Positions 8,261-16,804 of a stretch of DNA of 32,035 nucleotides are shown piece by piece (position 1 is the stretch's first letter; each line of letters starts with the position of its first letter). Under the pieces are notes generated by a model that searched no databases, had not been told where the DNA came from, and saw nothing but the letters and a program-made list of their open reading frames with translations. The translations under genes were made by a program, and so were the position numbers. Source of the stretch: Actinomycetota bacterium (GTDB lineage Bacteria; Actinomycetota; Actinomycetes; Actinomycetales; Actinomycetaceae); the NCBI GenBank assembly GCA_009930425.1, contig RZYE01000006.1, positions 1 through 32,035 on the forward strand. Direction: 5' to 3'.

Positions 8261-8683
8261 GACGTTTCGACAGTTCGCCAGAAGGTGCAGCACTACCTGA
8301 CCAAGCATGGTCGTGTGGAACTCGACGAGGATGGGGACTTCAGCCTCCGGATCGAGTCCGCGCGGGTGTTCATCCGGGCTGCCCCGTGGGGGGACGACGA
8401 GACGATCGTCAACGTCTGGTGCCTCGCGGTGATCGGAGCGTCTCCGTCACCTGAGCTCCACGAGTACATCGCCTACCAGACCGACGGCTACATCTTCGGG
8501 CACCTGGGCCTCTCGAAGCGTTCGGACGGCAAGGTGAACATCCTGTTCAGCCACCGCCTGCTCGGTGACTACCTCGACGAGGCCGAACTCATGAACGCAG
8601 TGATCGCGGTCGCGGCCACCACGAACAAGATGGACGAGGAGCTGGCCGAGCGCTTCGGCGGGCAGACCTTCCACGAGGCATGA
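8258..8683 (+). CDS. YbjN-like protein
   Basis: The product is 141 aa, started at GTG 8258, which has AGGAGG five bases upstream. The ORF-track ATG at 8186 lies in the untranslated leader. The protein resembles the YbjN / type III secretion chaperone-like fold: an N-terminal helix (VRQKVQHYLTKHG), a strand pair with EDGDFSLRIESARVFIRA, then VNVWCLAVIGASPSPELHEYIA and a C-terminal helix (AVIAVAATTNKMDEELAERFGG). Proteins of this fold often bind partner proteins as small adaptors. Its stop overlaps the ATG of the Clp-type ATPase (ATGA), so an adaptor or substrate-delivery role for that ATPase is an attractive inference. Confidence 0.75.
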   Translation: MDVSTVRQKVQHYLTKHGRVELDEDGDFSLRIESARVFIRAAPWGDDETIVNVWCLAVIGASPSPELHEYIAYQTDGYIFGHLGLSKRSDGKVNILFSHRLLGDYLDEAELMNAVIAVAATTNKMDEELAERFGGQTFHEA

Positions 8684-10755
8684 CGTCGCCGTCGCTGCCC
8701 CCGACGCTCGTCCGGCTCCTGGACACGGCCAAGAGCGAGGCGAAGCGCCGGGGCCACAAGGACATCACGGCGGGTCACCTCGCGGTCGCGTTGCTGAAGG
8801 ATCACTCCGAGATCGCGGCGGCCCTCGGAGAGGCCTCCACGAAGGTGATCGAGGAGCGGTTGCGGGGACTCCCCCTTTCCTTCGACGAACCGCAAGTGAC
8901 GGAAGAGACCTGGGAAATCCTGCGGGGGTGCGAGGGCGAGGATTCGCTCCGCGAGCTGGCCGAGCGGCTCTCTACCTGGGTCAAGGATCCGGGTGCAGCT
9001 CCGTTGGCCGTCGCGACGGGCGACGAGCCTGTCCCAGTTGCACAGGGCGCTGGTGGTGCGGACAAGGGGTCCTCGCGCGAGGCGGTCGCGGGATCGCGTA
9101 CGGCGGTCACCTCACTGGTCGAGCCGGACGAATCCATCCGGGGCCGGGACGCCGCCGTGCGGCGGATCCTCGCATTGCTGCGCGCCCGGCACCGGGTCAC
9201 GCCCCTCGTCGTCGCGCCCGAAGGCGCCGGCCGCACCTCGTTGCTCGGCGCACTCGCCGCGGCCATCAACCGTCTGCCTGAGGGCGACGCACTGGCTGGC
9301 ACGCCGGTCCTCCGGGTGTCCGCGGAAGCGGTGGTCGCGGGTCGGAGGGCGGAGACGCTCAAGCGCGCCCTCGATGACATCGCGGGTGCCGCCGTCGTGG
9401 GGATCGACGACGTCGAGGTGCTGGGTGGCCTCGGCAGCTCCCTCACCGCTGACTTCGGCATGCTCTCGGTGCTCCGAACGTCAGTCGTGGACCCGGACCG
9501 CGCTCTCGTGCTCCTTCTGTCCCGCGGATACGTGGACCGCCTCCGGACCGTGGACAGGGAACTCCTCGAGGAGCTGGAGATCGTCGAGCTGCCCGACCTG
9601 CCACGTGACGACGTCATCGCAATCGCACAACAGCACGGTGCGGCACTCGCCGAACACCACGGTTCGGTGATCTCCGACGAGGTGATCCGGGCGGCATGCG
9701 CTCCACCGCGCGAAGCGGACCAGGTGACTCACCCATCGCTCGCGATCCTGCGCCTCGATCGGGCGGCAGCCCTGGCGAGCCAGGAGGCGCGCGCGGTCAC
9801 GGTGTCCGATCTCGGTCTCCGAGCCATCCGGCGCCACCAGTTCGACCCTGAAGCAGCATCTCGCAACCTCGCCAAGGTGATCCTGGGACAGGACCACGTC
9901 CTGAAGAGGGTGGTCGACCGGCTCGTGGTCACACGGGCGGAACTGGACGCAAGGCCGGGCCGGCCCGACGGCGTGTTCCTCTTCGTGGGACCCACCGGAG
10001 TCGGCAAGACGGCGTTGGCACACGCCCTCGCGAACGAGGTGTACGGGGACGAGGACGCCGTCCTCCGGCTCGACATGAGTGAGTATGCGGAGAGCCACAC
10101 GGTCTCGAAGCTGGTGGGTTCACCCCCCGGCTACGTCGGGCACACGGAGCCGGCGAACTGGCTGACCACCCGAATCCGCAACAACGAGGACGTGGTGCTC
10201 GTGCTGGACGAGATCGAGAAGGCCCACCCACAGGTGTGGAACACCTTCCTGCAGGTCTTCGACATCGGCCGACTCACGGACAGCCAGGGCCAGACCGCCC
10301 ACTTCCGCAACACCGTCATCGTCATGACGTCCAACATCGGTGCCAGAGCCTTTACCACAACGAAGGCAGGATTCGGGGATCACGGCGATGCCCGGTCGGA
10401 GGAGAACGCCGTCCAACGCGCAGTGAAGGAGCGTATGGCACCGGAGTTGTTGAACCGGCTCGACGACATCCTCGTGTTCCAGCCGCTGAACCGCGAGACC
10501 GTGCTCGCCATCGCACGACACCAGATCGCCGACCTCATCGCTCGGGCCAGTTTGAGCGGACTGGCGCTCGAGGTCTCCGATGACGTCGTTCAAGAGGTGG
10601 CCGATGCCGGGTACTCGAAGGAGTACGGTGCTCGGCCGTTGCAGCGAGCGGTGGAGCGGATGTTGCTCGCCCCGCTGGCGAGGCTCGTGCCGGGACACTA
10701 CCGTGCAGTCGCCGTGGAGGGGCGAGTGGCCATCGAGGCCATATCGCCGGAGTAG
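8680..10755 (+). CDS. Clp-type AAA+ ATPase (ClpA/ClpC-like, degenerate first module)
   Basis: The 691-aa protein has an N-terminal Clp-N-like domain (residues 5-65, LDTAKSEAKRRGHKDITAGH) and two AAA+ modules. Module 1 (about 150-390) has an atypical P-loop, PEGAGRTS, with Arg for the essential Lys, and Walker B IDDVEV, so it probably does not hydrolyse ATP. Module 2 (about 395-690) is intact: VGPTGVGKT (437-445), pore loop GYVG (484-487), VLVLDEIEKAH, sensor 1 MTSN, arginine finger in LLNRLDDI, and the C-terminal small domain KEYGARPLQRAVERML. There is no ClpB-type middle coiled coil. At the place of the ClpP-docking IGF/IGL loop it has AGFG. It is translationally coupled to the YbjN-like gene and probably unfolds or remodels proteins for the caspase system. 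Confidence 0.9.
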   Translation: MTSPSLPPTLVRLLDTAKSEAKRRGHKDITAGHLAVALLKDHSEIAAALGEASTKVIEERLRGLPLSFDEPQVTEETWEILRGCEGEDSLRELAERLSTWVKDPGAAPLAVATGDEPVPVAQGAGGADKGSSREAVAGSRTAVTSLVEPDESIRGRDAAVRRILALLRARHRVTPLVVAPEGAGRTSLLGALAAAINRLPEGDALAGTPVLRVSAEAVVAGRRAETLKRALDDIAGAAVVGIDDVEVLGGLGSSLTADFGMLSVLRTSVVDPDRALVLLLSRGYVDRLRTVDRELLEELEIVELPDLPRDDVIAIAQQHGAALAEHHGSVISDEVIRAACAPPREADQVTHPSLAILRLDRAAALASQEARAVTVSDLGLRAIRRHQFDPEAASRNLAKVILGQDHVLKRVVDRLVVTRAELDARPGRPDGVFLFVGPTGVGKTALAHALANEVYGDEDAVLRLDMSEYAESHTVSKLVGSPPGYVGHTEPANWLTTRIRNNEDVVLVLDEIEKAHPQVWNTFLQVFDIGRLTDSQGQTAHFRNTVIVMTSNIGARAFTTTKAGFGDHGDARSEENAVQRAVKERMAPELLNRLDDILVFQPLNRETVLAIARHQIADLIARASLSGLALEVSDDVVQEVADAGYSKEYGARPLQRAVERMLLAPLARLVPGHYRAVAVEGRVAIEAISPE

Positions 10756-10891
10756 CCGAGTAGCCCGCGCGTGCCGGCTCTTCGACAATCGGCGCAGGCG
10801 ATAGGCGCTAGTGTTTTCAGGCGAGTTGCGTTTCTGCAGCGGAGCACATGGCATCCGTAGCCCGGGTCCGTGCGCGAACAAGGAGGTTAAC
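10756..10891 (+). promoter_or_regulatory. Intergenic region, possible internal promoter
   Basis: This 136-bp gap breaks the otherwise tight operon. It contains TAGTGT at 10809-10814, which fits the actinobacterial TANNNT -10 pattern, about 80 bp before the GTG start. No clear -35 is seen. A similar TATCGT (8182-8187) lies about 75 bp before the YbjN-like start. Both are weak suggestions only. Confidence 0.25.
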
Positions 10892-10894
10892 GTG
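10881..10894 (+). promoter_or_regulatory. Ribosome binding site deciding the GTG start of the PASTA gene
   Basis: AGGAGG at 10881-10886 is followed after five bases by GTG 10892. The next codons (GACGTCTCGACG) closely match those after the YbjN-like start (GACGTTTCGACA), giving both proteins the N-terminus VDVST. Confidence 0.8.
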
Positions 10895-11947
10895 GACGTC
10901 TCGACGGATGACCCGGAGGTGCCCGAGCAGCCGGGAGAGCTTGAGCAGGCCTCGAGCAAGAGAGCCCTCCGAGGTGGCCGGCGGCTCAAGATCGCCGGGC
11001 TGGCCGTCCTCGCACTGGGGCTCATGGCGCTTGGAGCGGCCGGAGGAAGCGTGTTGTGGCCGCGCCCCGTCGTCGTCCGGACGGTGGAGGTGACGCCGAC
11101 CGCCGCGGCGGAGGAGGTCACGGCGATCATGATGCCGGACGTCCTCGGCCTCACGGGCGAGACCGCGCGCCTCGTCCTCACGGACGCGGGACTTCGCGGC
11201 GTGCCCGTCACGGTGACAGAGGAGCCCTTTGCCGGAGCGCCGGGTGTCGTGCTGGCCCAGGATCCGCTGGGAGGCAGCGACCTCGCCGACCTCCCTTCAG
11301 AGGTCCGGCTGACCCTTGCTGCCGCCACCACGACCCCGGATCTCGTGGGACAGGACGCGGGAGCAGCCAGGGCTGCGCTCGAGGAGCTCGGGGCGCGGGT
11401 GCGGTTCGAGTACGTCGTCGGTGACGGTTCCGCGACCGGGACCGTCGTCCGCTCCGCGCCGTCCGCGGGGGAGGCGCTGCCCGCGGAAGTCGTGCTCGGC
11501 GTCGCCGACCCCGGCGAGTCGGTGTACCTGACCAGCCTCGACATCGTGCGGGAGCGCGAACGTTGCTCCAAGACGTCGTCGGTGCAGGTCGATGGGGATG
11601 CCCTGACGTCGTCGTACGAGTGCCGTCCCTCTTCGGCCGAGCCCGACGGCGCCGCTGCAGTCGAGTTCGTGCTCGGCCGCAACGCCGTGCTGGTGTCCTT
11701 CACGCTCGGTGCCGACGACTTCGGCGAGGCCGGATCGGCTACTGTCCGCCTGCTCGCGGATGGCCTGGAGGTGTACTCCGGCCGGGCCACTCACGGCGAG
11801 TCGGAAGAGGTGAGCGTGCCCGTGCGGGACGCTCTCATCCTCCGGGTGGTGGTGAGCGCAGAGGACGCCGCGATCCCCACGGTGGTCCTCGGTGAACTCC
11901 GTGCCACCGGCGAGCCAGACCTGATCGCGCAGCTGGCGGGCCAATGA
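10892..11947 (+). CDS. Membrane protein with two PASTA domains and an NPCBM-like domain
   Basis: The product is 351 aa from GTG 10892, chosen for AGGAGG five bases upstream; the ORF-track start is 27 codons too early. The N-terminal 30 residues are cytoplasmic and acidic, followed by one membrane segment (about 33-54, IAGLAVLALGLMALGAAGGSV). The outside part has PASTA 1 (about 80-145, MMPDVLGLTGETARLVLTDAGL), PASTA 2 (about 146-205, TPDLVGQDAGAARAALEELG) and a beta-sandwich region (about 250-345, SFTLGADDFGEAGSATVRLL, DGLEVYSGRA). The last resembles NPCBM/NEW2 carbohydrate-binding modules. PASTA domains bind peptidoglycan fragments or lipid II, usually on Ser/Thr kinases; here no kinase is attached. 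A wall-sensing role is inferred. Its stop overlaps the next ATG (ATGA). Confidence 0.8.
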   Translation: MDVSTDDPEVPEQPGELEQASSKRALRGGRRLKIAGLAVLALGLMALGAAGGSVLWPRPVVVRTVEVTPTAAAEEVTAIMMPDVLGLTGETARLVLTDAGLRGVPVTVTEEPFAGAPGVVLAQDPLGGSDLADLPSEVRLTLAAATTTPDLVGQDAGAARAALEELGARVRFEYVVGDGSATGTVVRSAPSAGEALPAEVVLGVADPGESVYLTSLDIVRERERCSKTSSVQVDGDALTSSYECRPSSAEPDGAAAVEFVLGRNAVLVSFTLGADDFGEAGSATVRLLADGLEVYSGRATHGESEEVSVPVRDALILRVVVSAEDAAIPTVVLGELRATGEPDLIAQLAGQ

Positions 11948-14475
11948 GGGGCCGACTCCAGGCCGCGCGGCTGGTCGCTCTCGCGGCCGTGCTCGCCGTC
12001 GGGATCGGGATGGTGGTCCCCGGCCCGTCCGCCGCAGATCCTGCCGCCGTCGGGGGGCTCGTCGGACGTGCGGTGGGCGCGCCGACGGAGCTCGTGGCGC
12101 CGTCGTCGGACGATCCCATCGTGATCGTGATGGACACGTCGGGTTCGATGAACGATGCCGATCCGGACTCCACCGACGGTGCCACCAAGCTGGAGACGGC
12201 CAAGGCCGCGATCATCGGGCTGCTCAAGGAGATGGATGGCGCGGAGGTCGCGCTGGTCACCTACCCCGCGGGAGCGGCAGGCCGGACGATGCCCGAGATC
12301 GACGACTGCCCCACCGGCCGGTGGATGATCGACCTGACCCCGCTCGACGTCGCGTCCGCCACGGCGGCCGTGCGGTCGATCACCGCCGACGGCGAGACCC
12401 CCACCGGTCCCACGCTCGAGGCGGTCGGGCATCGCCTCATCCAGACCGGGATCACCCGGGCCACGGTCATCCTCGTGACGGACGGGATGGAGAACTGCGG
12501 GCGGGGGACCTGCGATGTGGCGAAGACGTTCGCGTCCCTCGGCCTGGACCTCACCGTGCACGCGGTCGGGCTGTCGGATGACCCGGATCTCAAGGAGCAA
12601 CTCGACTGCGTGGCACGGGCGACGGACGGACGCTCGGTCACCGTCAGAAACCTCGGAGTCCTGCAGGAGGAACTCTCGGCGTCCGTGCACGGGAGCCTGT
12701 TCATCGAAGTGGACATGCCGGAGACCGCGCAGCCGACATCCCGGCAGGCGAGTGAGCCGCCCGTGGGACGTGTGACCGTCACCGCGCAAGCGGTTGGGGT
12801 GGCGAATGTCGTGGTCTCGCTGAGCCTGACCAATCTCGGGAGCGCACCGGTTGCCGTGTCTCCGGCCAAGAGGCATCTCGGCAACCTTGCCGTGGACGAG
12901 TCGGTGGAGTCGACGTTCACGATGTACCCGGGAGCGGTCGATGTCGGGCCCGTCCGGTGGCGCGTCGTCGTCACGTCGGACCGGCCGAAGGACCGCCTTC
13001 CGTTCCTTCCGCAGACGGAGGAGCTGACCGGCTTCATCCAGGTGGGATCGCCGGGCGTGAGCGTGCAGGACGCCGGGAAGATCCTCAGGGACGCGAAGAA
13101 CGTCGTGATCATGGGGGACTCGTACTCCTCCGGGGAGAACGGTGGGGAGTACCTCCCCGGTTCGGGGGACGAGTCCTGGGAGAACCGCTGCCATCGGTCC
13201 CGGAACGGGTACGGCTCGCTCCTCTTCCCGGAGGCGACCATCATCGCCTGCTCCGGGGCCGTGACGTCGGACTTCTTCCAGTACGACGAGCGCCGGGACA
13301 AGCTCGTCCCACCGCAGATCCAAGCCCTCCGGGACCTGGAGGAGGTCCCCGATCTCGTAATCCTCAGCGTGGGCGGCAATGATGCCATGTTCAGCAGCGT
13401 CATCCTCTACGCGCTCACCCAGGGGGTCAGCGTCCTGTGGGACGCCCCTGAGTGGGACGTCTCGTTACACCTTGTGGCCGAGATCGAGAAGGTGCTCAAG
13501 GCGGTGGACTCCGTGGTCAACAGCCCGGAGTGGATGGCCGCCCGCGATGGGAAGGCCGCACACATCCTGGTGATGCCATATCCCAATCTGCTGCCCACCA
13601 CCACAGGCGGACGGAAATGCCTATACGGCATCACATCTGCCGAGGTCGACCGGATACGGGACTGGGAGTCGCAACTGAACGAGCGCGTCAGCGACGCCGT
13701 CGCCCGGGTGCCGGACCGCCCGATCCACTTCGTGGATCCGGTCTCGACCGCGTTCACCACTTCGATCTGTGACGATGATCCGCCCGCCTCTGCCACGAAC
13801 CTCCCGGTGTCAGCGGCCGCGTGGGTGTCGAGCCAGTTCGGCTCCTCCTGGAAGCAGGAGATCTACCATCCCAACGCACGGGGCTACCGGGAGATGTCCA
13901 ACGCGGTCATCGAGTGGTCACTCGTATCCGCGGACCAGGATCCCCAGGACTTTGGGCCGGCCCCGGCGCTGGCGAGTCCGATCGAGACCCGCATGTCCGC
14001 GGTGGAGCGAGTGCTGGTGGACATGGTTGGCGTGGAGAGTCGGTGGGGGCTCGTGGAGCCCGGAGGCGAGCTCGTGATCGACTGCGAGGAGTTCCCGGCC
14101 GAGACGCGGGGAGGCCTTGTCGATGAGGTGTGCGACGTCGTCGACGGTACATCGGACTTCCTCATCCTCGTCCAGTCCGACCCCCAGTTCATCGGGTACG
14201 TCCACGGGGATCCCACGGATCGCGATGGGCTCACGGTCCGGCTGCCGCTGGACCTCGCGAGCGGCACGCACACGCTGATCGTCCAGGGCTTGGATCAGGA
14301 CGGCTCGGTGCTGGAAGGTCGGCTCGAGTTCGAGGTGAGTCCGCCGGGGACGATCCGCGCGATCGGTCTCGCCATGCTTGCGGTCATCCTCTTCGTGGTC
14401 TCTGGGGTGCTCTTCGGCATAGGTGCTTTCAGGAGCCGTCGGGCCGGACTCCACCGAGCCATCGAGGCGCAGTGA
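11944..14475 (+). CDS. Secreted VWA - SGNH hydrolase fusion with C-terminal membrane anchor
   Basis: The 843-aa protein begins with a signal peptide (about 1-31, ending GPSAADPA). A von Willebrand A domain follows (about 57-250) with a complete MIDAS: DTSGSM (64-69), the Thr in GETPTGPTL and the Asp in LVTDGMENC. A beta-sandwich linker (about 270-370) comes next. Then there is an SGNH/GDSL hydrolase domain (about 385-660) with block I MGDSYSSGEN, the NRCHRSRNGYGSLL and IACSGAV segments, block III SVGGND and the catalytic Asp/His in IYHPNARGY. A further beta domain and one membrane helix (about 804-826, AIGLAMLAVILFVVSGVLFG) with RSRR behind it complete the chain. It faces outside. SGNH enzymes deacylate lipids or sugars. 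The adhesion-type VWA plus hydrolase architecture is unusual. The start is fixed by ATGA overlap. Confidence 0.85.
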   Translation: MRGRLQAARLVALAAVLAVGIGMVVPGPSAADPAAVGGLVGRAVGAPTELVAPSSDDPIVIVMDTSGSMNDADPDSTDGATKLETAKAAIIGLLKEMDGAEVALVTYPAGAAGRTMPEIDDCPTGRWMIDLTPLDVASATAAVRSITADGETPTGPTLEAVGHRLIQTGITRATVILVTDGMENCGRGTCDVAKTFASLGLDLTVHAVGLSDDPDLKEQLDCVARATDGRSVTVRNLGVLQEELSASVHGSLFIEVDMPETAQPTSRQASEPPVGRVTVTAQAVGVANVVVSLSLTNLGSAPVAVSPAKRHLGNLAVDESVESTFTMYPGAVDVGPVRWRVVVTSDRPKDRLPFLPQTEELTGFIQVGSPGVSVQDAGKILRDAKNVVIMGDSYSSGENGGEYLPGSGDESWENRCHRSRNGYGSLLFPEATIIACSGAVTSDFFQYDERRDKLVPPQIQALRDLEEVPDLVILSVGGNDAMFSSVILYALTQGVSVLWDAPEWDVSLHLVAEIEKVLKAVDSVVNSPEWMAARDGKAAHILVMPYPNLLPTTTGGRKCLYGITSAEVDRIRDWESQLNERVSDAVARVPDRPIHFVDPVSTAFTTSICDDDPPASATNLPVSAAAWVSSQFGSSWKQEIYHPNARGYREMSNAVIEWSLVSADQDPQDFGPAPALASPIETRMSAVERVLVDMVGVESRWGLVEPGGELVIDCEEFPAETRGGLVDEVCDVVDGTSDFLILVQSDPQFIGYVHGDPTDRDGLTVRLPLDLASGTHTLIVQGLDQDGSVLEGRLEFEVSPPGTIRAIGLAMLAVILFVVSGVLFGIGAFRSRRAGLHRAIEAQ

Positions 14476-14505
14476 TGCCACGCGGACGCTGGGGGAGGGG
14501 AGTCA

Positions 14506-15303
14506 ATGGAGCTTCTTGACGCACTCATCGTGCTGGTGGGTATCGGCGTGGTCTTCGGGATCATGTTCAGGGGCGTCCGGCGGCTGCGCTCCGGCGCGGG
14601 GACGGGGATCGACAGCGCAGGCTCGCGTGGTGGTGTCACTGCCTTCCTCGTGGGGCTCGTGGCCGCCCTGGCGGTGGCGCAGTTGGCGGTCGGGGGCGCC
14701 TCGCCAACTCCTCTGTCGACCGTCGGGTTCGGGGTGGGCCTGCTGGCCGCGCTGCTCACCGTCCCGGGTGGGTTGTCCCCGATCATCGAGTGGGGCTTCT
14801 CCGTTATTGGCGCGGTGGCGGCGATTCCGGCGATCGCGGTGCTCGTCCGGGGGTCCGACTGCCCTGGAGCAGAGGTGGTGCCGTGGGCGGGGCGGCTGGC
14901 GACGGCGGTGCTCCTCGTGTTCTGCATTGTTCTCGGCGCGGGTTTCGCCTTCGGGCTCGGGGAGCTCAAACCGCTCGCCGGGCTGGCTTGGTTTGGTGCC
15001 ATCGAGGTGCTCTCGTTCCTGCAGACACCCGGCGGGGTGGACCTGTTCTCAGCGGGGGAGTGGGCCTTGGCGGCCAGTATCGCCGCGGCCATCATCCTCG
15101 GCTTCCTGGCCAGCAAGCATCCCGAATTAGTGCTCGGCACGGCGGGGGCGAGCATGGTGGTAGCGCAGGCGGGGCTGGTGGACGCCGGCTTGGGGTGCGC
15201 CGCGCCCGCGGGTTCAGGGGCCGCGGCGCTCGGGTTCGTGCTTGCCCCGTTCCTCGTGGCCTTCGTGGCAATGAAACTCGTGGCCGGGTGGCTCAGGCGG
15301 TGA
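14506..15303 (+). CDS. Polytopic membrane protein of unknown function
   Basis: The 265-aa protein starts at ATG 14506, which is preceded by GGGGGAGGGGAGT. It has about eight hydrophobic segments, for example ALIVLVGIGVVFGIMF, TAFLVGLVAALAVAQLAV, IGAVAAIPAIAVLV, TAVLLVFCIVLGAGFAF, LAASIAAAIILGFLAS and GFVLAPFLVAFVAMKLV, and short loops. I recognise no family signature or catalytic motif. It is the last gene of the plus-strand cluster, 30 bp after the VWA-SGNH gene. It may serve as a membrane platform, channel or transporter for the system; that is open. Confidence 0.75.
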   Translation: MELLDALIVLVGIGVVFGIMFRGVRRLRSGAGTGIDSAGSRGGVTAFLVGLVAALAVAQLAVGGASPTPLSTVGFGVGLLAALLTVPGGLSPIIEWGFSVIGAVAAIPAIAVLVRGSDCPGAEVVPWAGRLATAVLLVFCIVLGAGFAFGLGELKPLAGLAWFGAIEVLSFLQTPGGVDLFSAGEWALAASIAAAIILGFLASKHPELVLGTAGASMVVAQAGLVDAGLGCAAPAGSGAAALGFVLAPFLVAFVAMKLVAGWLRR

Positions 15304-15304
15304 C

Positions 15305-15330
15305 GTGCGCCTTCCAAGATTGAGGCGCAC
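15305..15330 (+). terminator. Hairpin after the plus-strand cluster
   Basis: GTGCGCCT (15305-15312) pairs perfectly with AGGCGCAC (15323-15330) across a 10-nt loop, starting one base after the TGA stop. There is no T-run, as is common in high-GC actinobacteria. Its place between the plus-strand operon and the oppositely transcribed CRISPR array fits a terminator. Confidence 0.5.
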
Positions 15331-15373
15331 TCCCTGCTCGCCGACTCAGTTGGTCGATAATCAGGCTCGCCGC

Positions 15374-16638
15374 TTTTCAAGCCGATATTCTGCGGGACCT
15401 GATCTCAGACGGCCCGCGAACCTACATTATCAACACCACTGGGCAAGTTCCTATCCGCTATTTCGCGGGACCTGATCTCAGACCTGCATCTGGCACGCGA
15501 AGAAGCGTACGGAATGAGGTTTCTATCCGCTATTTCGCGGGACCTGATCTCAGACGACAACCTTGAGTGGGTCGAAGAGCCCAACAAGGTTTCTATCCGC
15601 TATTTCGCGGGACCTGATCTCAGACTCGAAGAACGCGCGCTTCTTCAAGGACGTGGCCACCAGTTTCTATCCGCTATTTCGCGGGACCTGATCTCAGACG
15701 ATACGAACTGACCGCGACAGGACTCGCGGGCACCGAGTTTCTATCCGCTATTTCGCGGGACCTGATCTCAGACACCATCGACCTCATCAACACCGTGGAC
15801 GACACCCGGTTTCTATCCGCTATTTCGCGGGACCTGATCTCAGACTCACCACCATCCGCGGATTCTCCCAGATCGTCCCGTTTCTATCCGCTATTTCGCG
15901 GGACCTGATCTCAGACTCGGTATGCTTGCCGATGCGACCATCACCATCTTCTGTTTCTATCCGCTATTTCGCGGGACCTGATCTCAGACCTACCTTAGCG
16001 CCCACATCCCTCCTCGGGACGGCGTTTCTATCCGCTATTTCGCGGGACCTGATCTCAGACATGCGCTACAACATCACGATCAACGTCGCGACGATCGGTT
16101 TCTATCCGCTATTTCGCGGGACCTGATCTCAGACATCGCCATCGTCATCGGCGTAATCGCAGCGCTGGTGTTTCTATCCGCTATTTCGCGGGACCTGATC
16201 TCAGACGATCCGCACTGACGTTGCACGACCCGTCGTGCCGAAGTTTCTATCCGCTATTTCGCGGGACCTGATCTCAGACACCCACAGGTGACCCTCAATG
16301 GGGAACTCCAGATCTGTTTCTATCCGCTATTTCGCGGGACCTGATCTCAGACGGATCACGTAGAAGAGATTCTAGCTTGCGCTGGGATGTTTCTATCCGC
16401 TATTTCGCGGGACCTGATCTCAGACAAGTTTGGGCTGAAGATCTAGGTCTCACCCACTGCCGTTTCTATCCGCTATTTCGCGGGACCTGATCTCAGACCC
16501 CTGGGTCTGCTGGGCCTGCAAGAAGGTCCAGTTTCTATCCGCTATTTCGCGGGACCTGATCTCAGACACGGCGGATGGTCAACAATCCTTAGTCATGAAC
16601 TGTTTCTATCCGCTATTTCGCGGGACCTGATCTCAGAC
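15374..16638 (-). CRISPR. CRISPR array 1 (18 repeat copies, 17 spacers)
   Basis: The 37-nt repeat, read on the transcribed minus strand, is GTCTGAGATCAGGTCCCGCG followed by AAATAGCGGATAGAAAC. Seventeen near-identical copies run from 15447 to 16638. A decayed copy with six mismatches (15374-15410) closes the left, leader-distal end, and the 15447 copy has one mismatch. Spacers are 32-37 nt. The repeat carries a CCGC-GAAATA-GCGG hairpin whose 3' base is followed by exactly eight nucleotides, ATAGAAAC. This is the expected Cas6 cut site and 5' crRNA tag. The leader is on the right, just past cas2. Transcription is leftwards, in the same direction as the cas operon. Confidence 0.97.
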
Positions 16639-16804
16639 TGTACCCCCGTTCTTGAGCCTGTGACCAGCACTGTTGGTGTGTGTCTGCTCACGAGGTCCCC
16701 AATGGACCGCTGGGCGGGGGCTCCAATCCGCCCCAATGTGCTGTTGCCGCAGGTCGTGGGCTTGCACACGAGACGGTACTTCTCACCAGTCGCCCACCCA
16801 CCCC
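16639..16804 (-). promoter_or_regulatory. Leader of CRISPR array 1
   Basis: This sequence fills the gap between the cas2 stop and the first repeat. On the + strand it shares blocks with the leader of array 2: TGTACCCC(C/T)GTT next to the repeat, TGACCAGCAC, GTGTCTGC, CCGCAGGT followed by GGGCTTGCACACGAGACGG, and TCGCCCACCCACCCCT. The CCGCAGGT block starts 110 bp from the array here and 109 bp away in array 2. Conserved leader blocks serve in spacer integration and in promoting array transcription. I could not name a -10. Confidence 0.85.

Noticed and set aside
6098-8308. N-terminal extension of the 1510-aa minus ORF
   Set aside because: It reads antisense through the second caspase gene; the true start is ATG 6097 with its own ribosome binding site.
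11791-13323. 510-aa minus-strand ORF
   Set aside because: Shadow of the VWA-SGNH gene, rich in Arg, His and Gly.
15514-16126. Plus-strand ORFs over array 1 with repeated SIRYFAGPDL or FLSAISRDLISD
   Set aside because: They are translations of the CRISPR repeat in different frames, not proteins.
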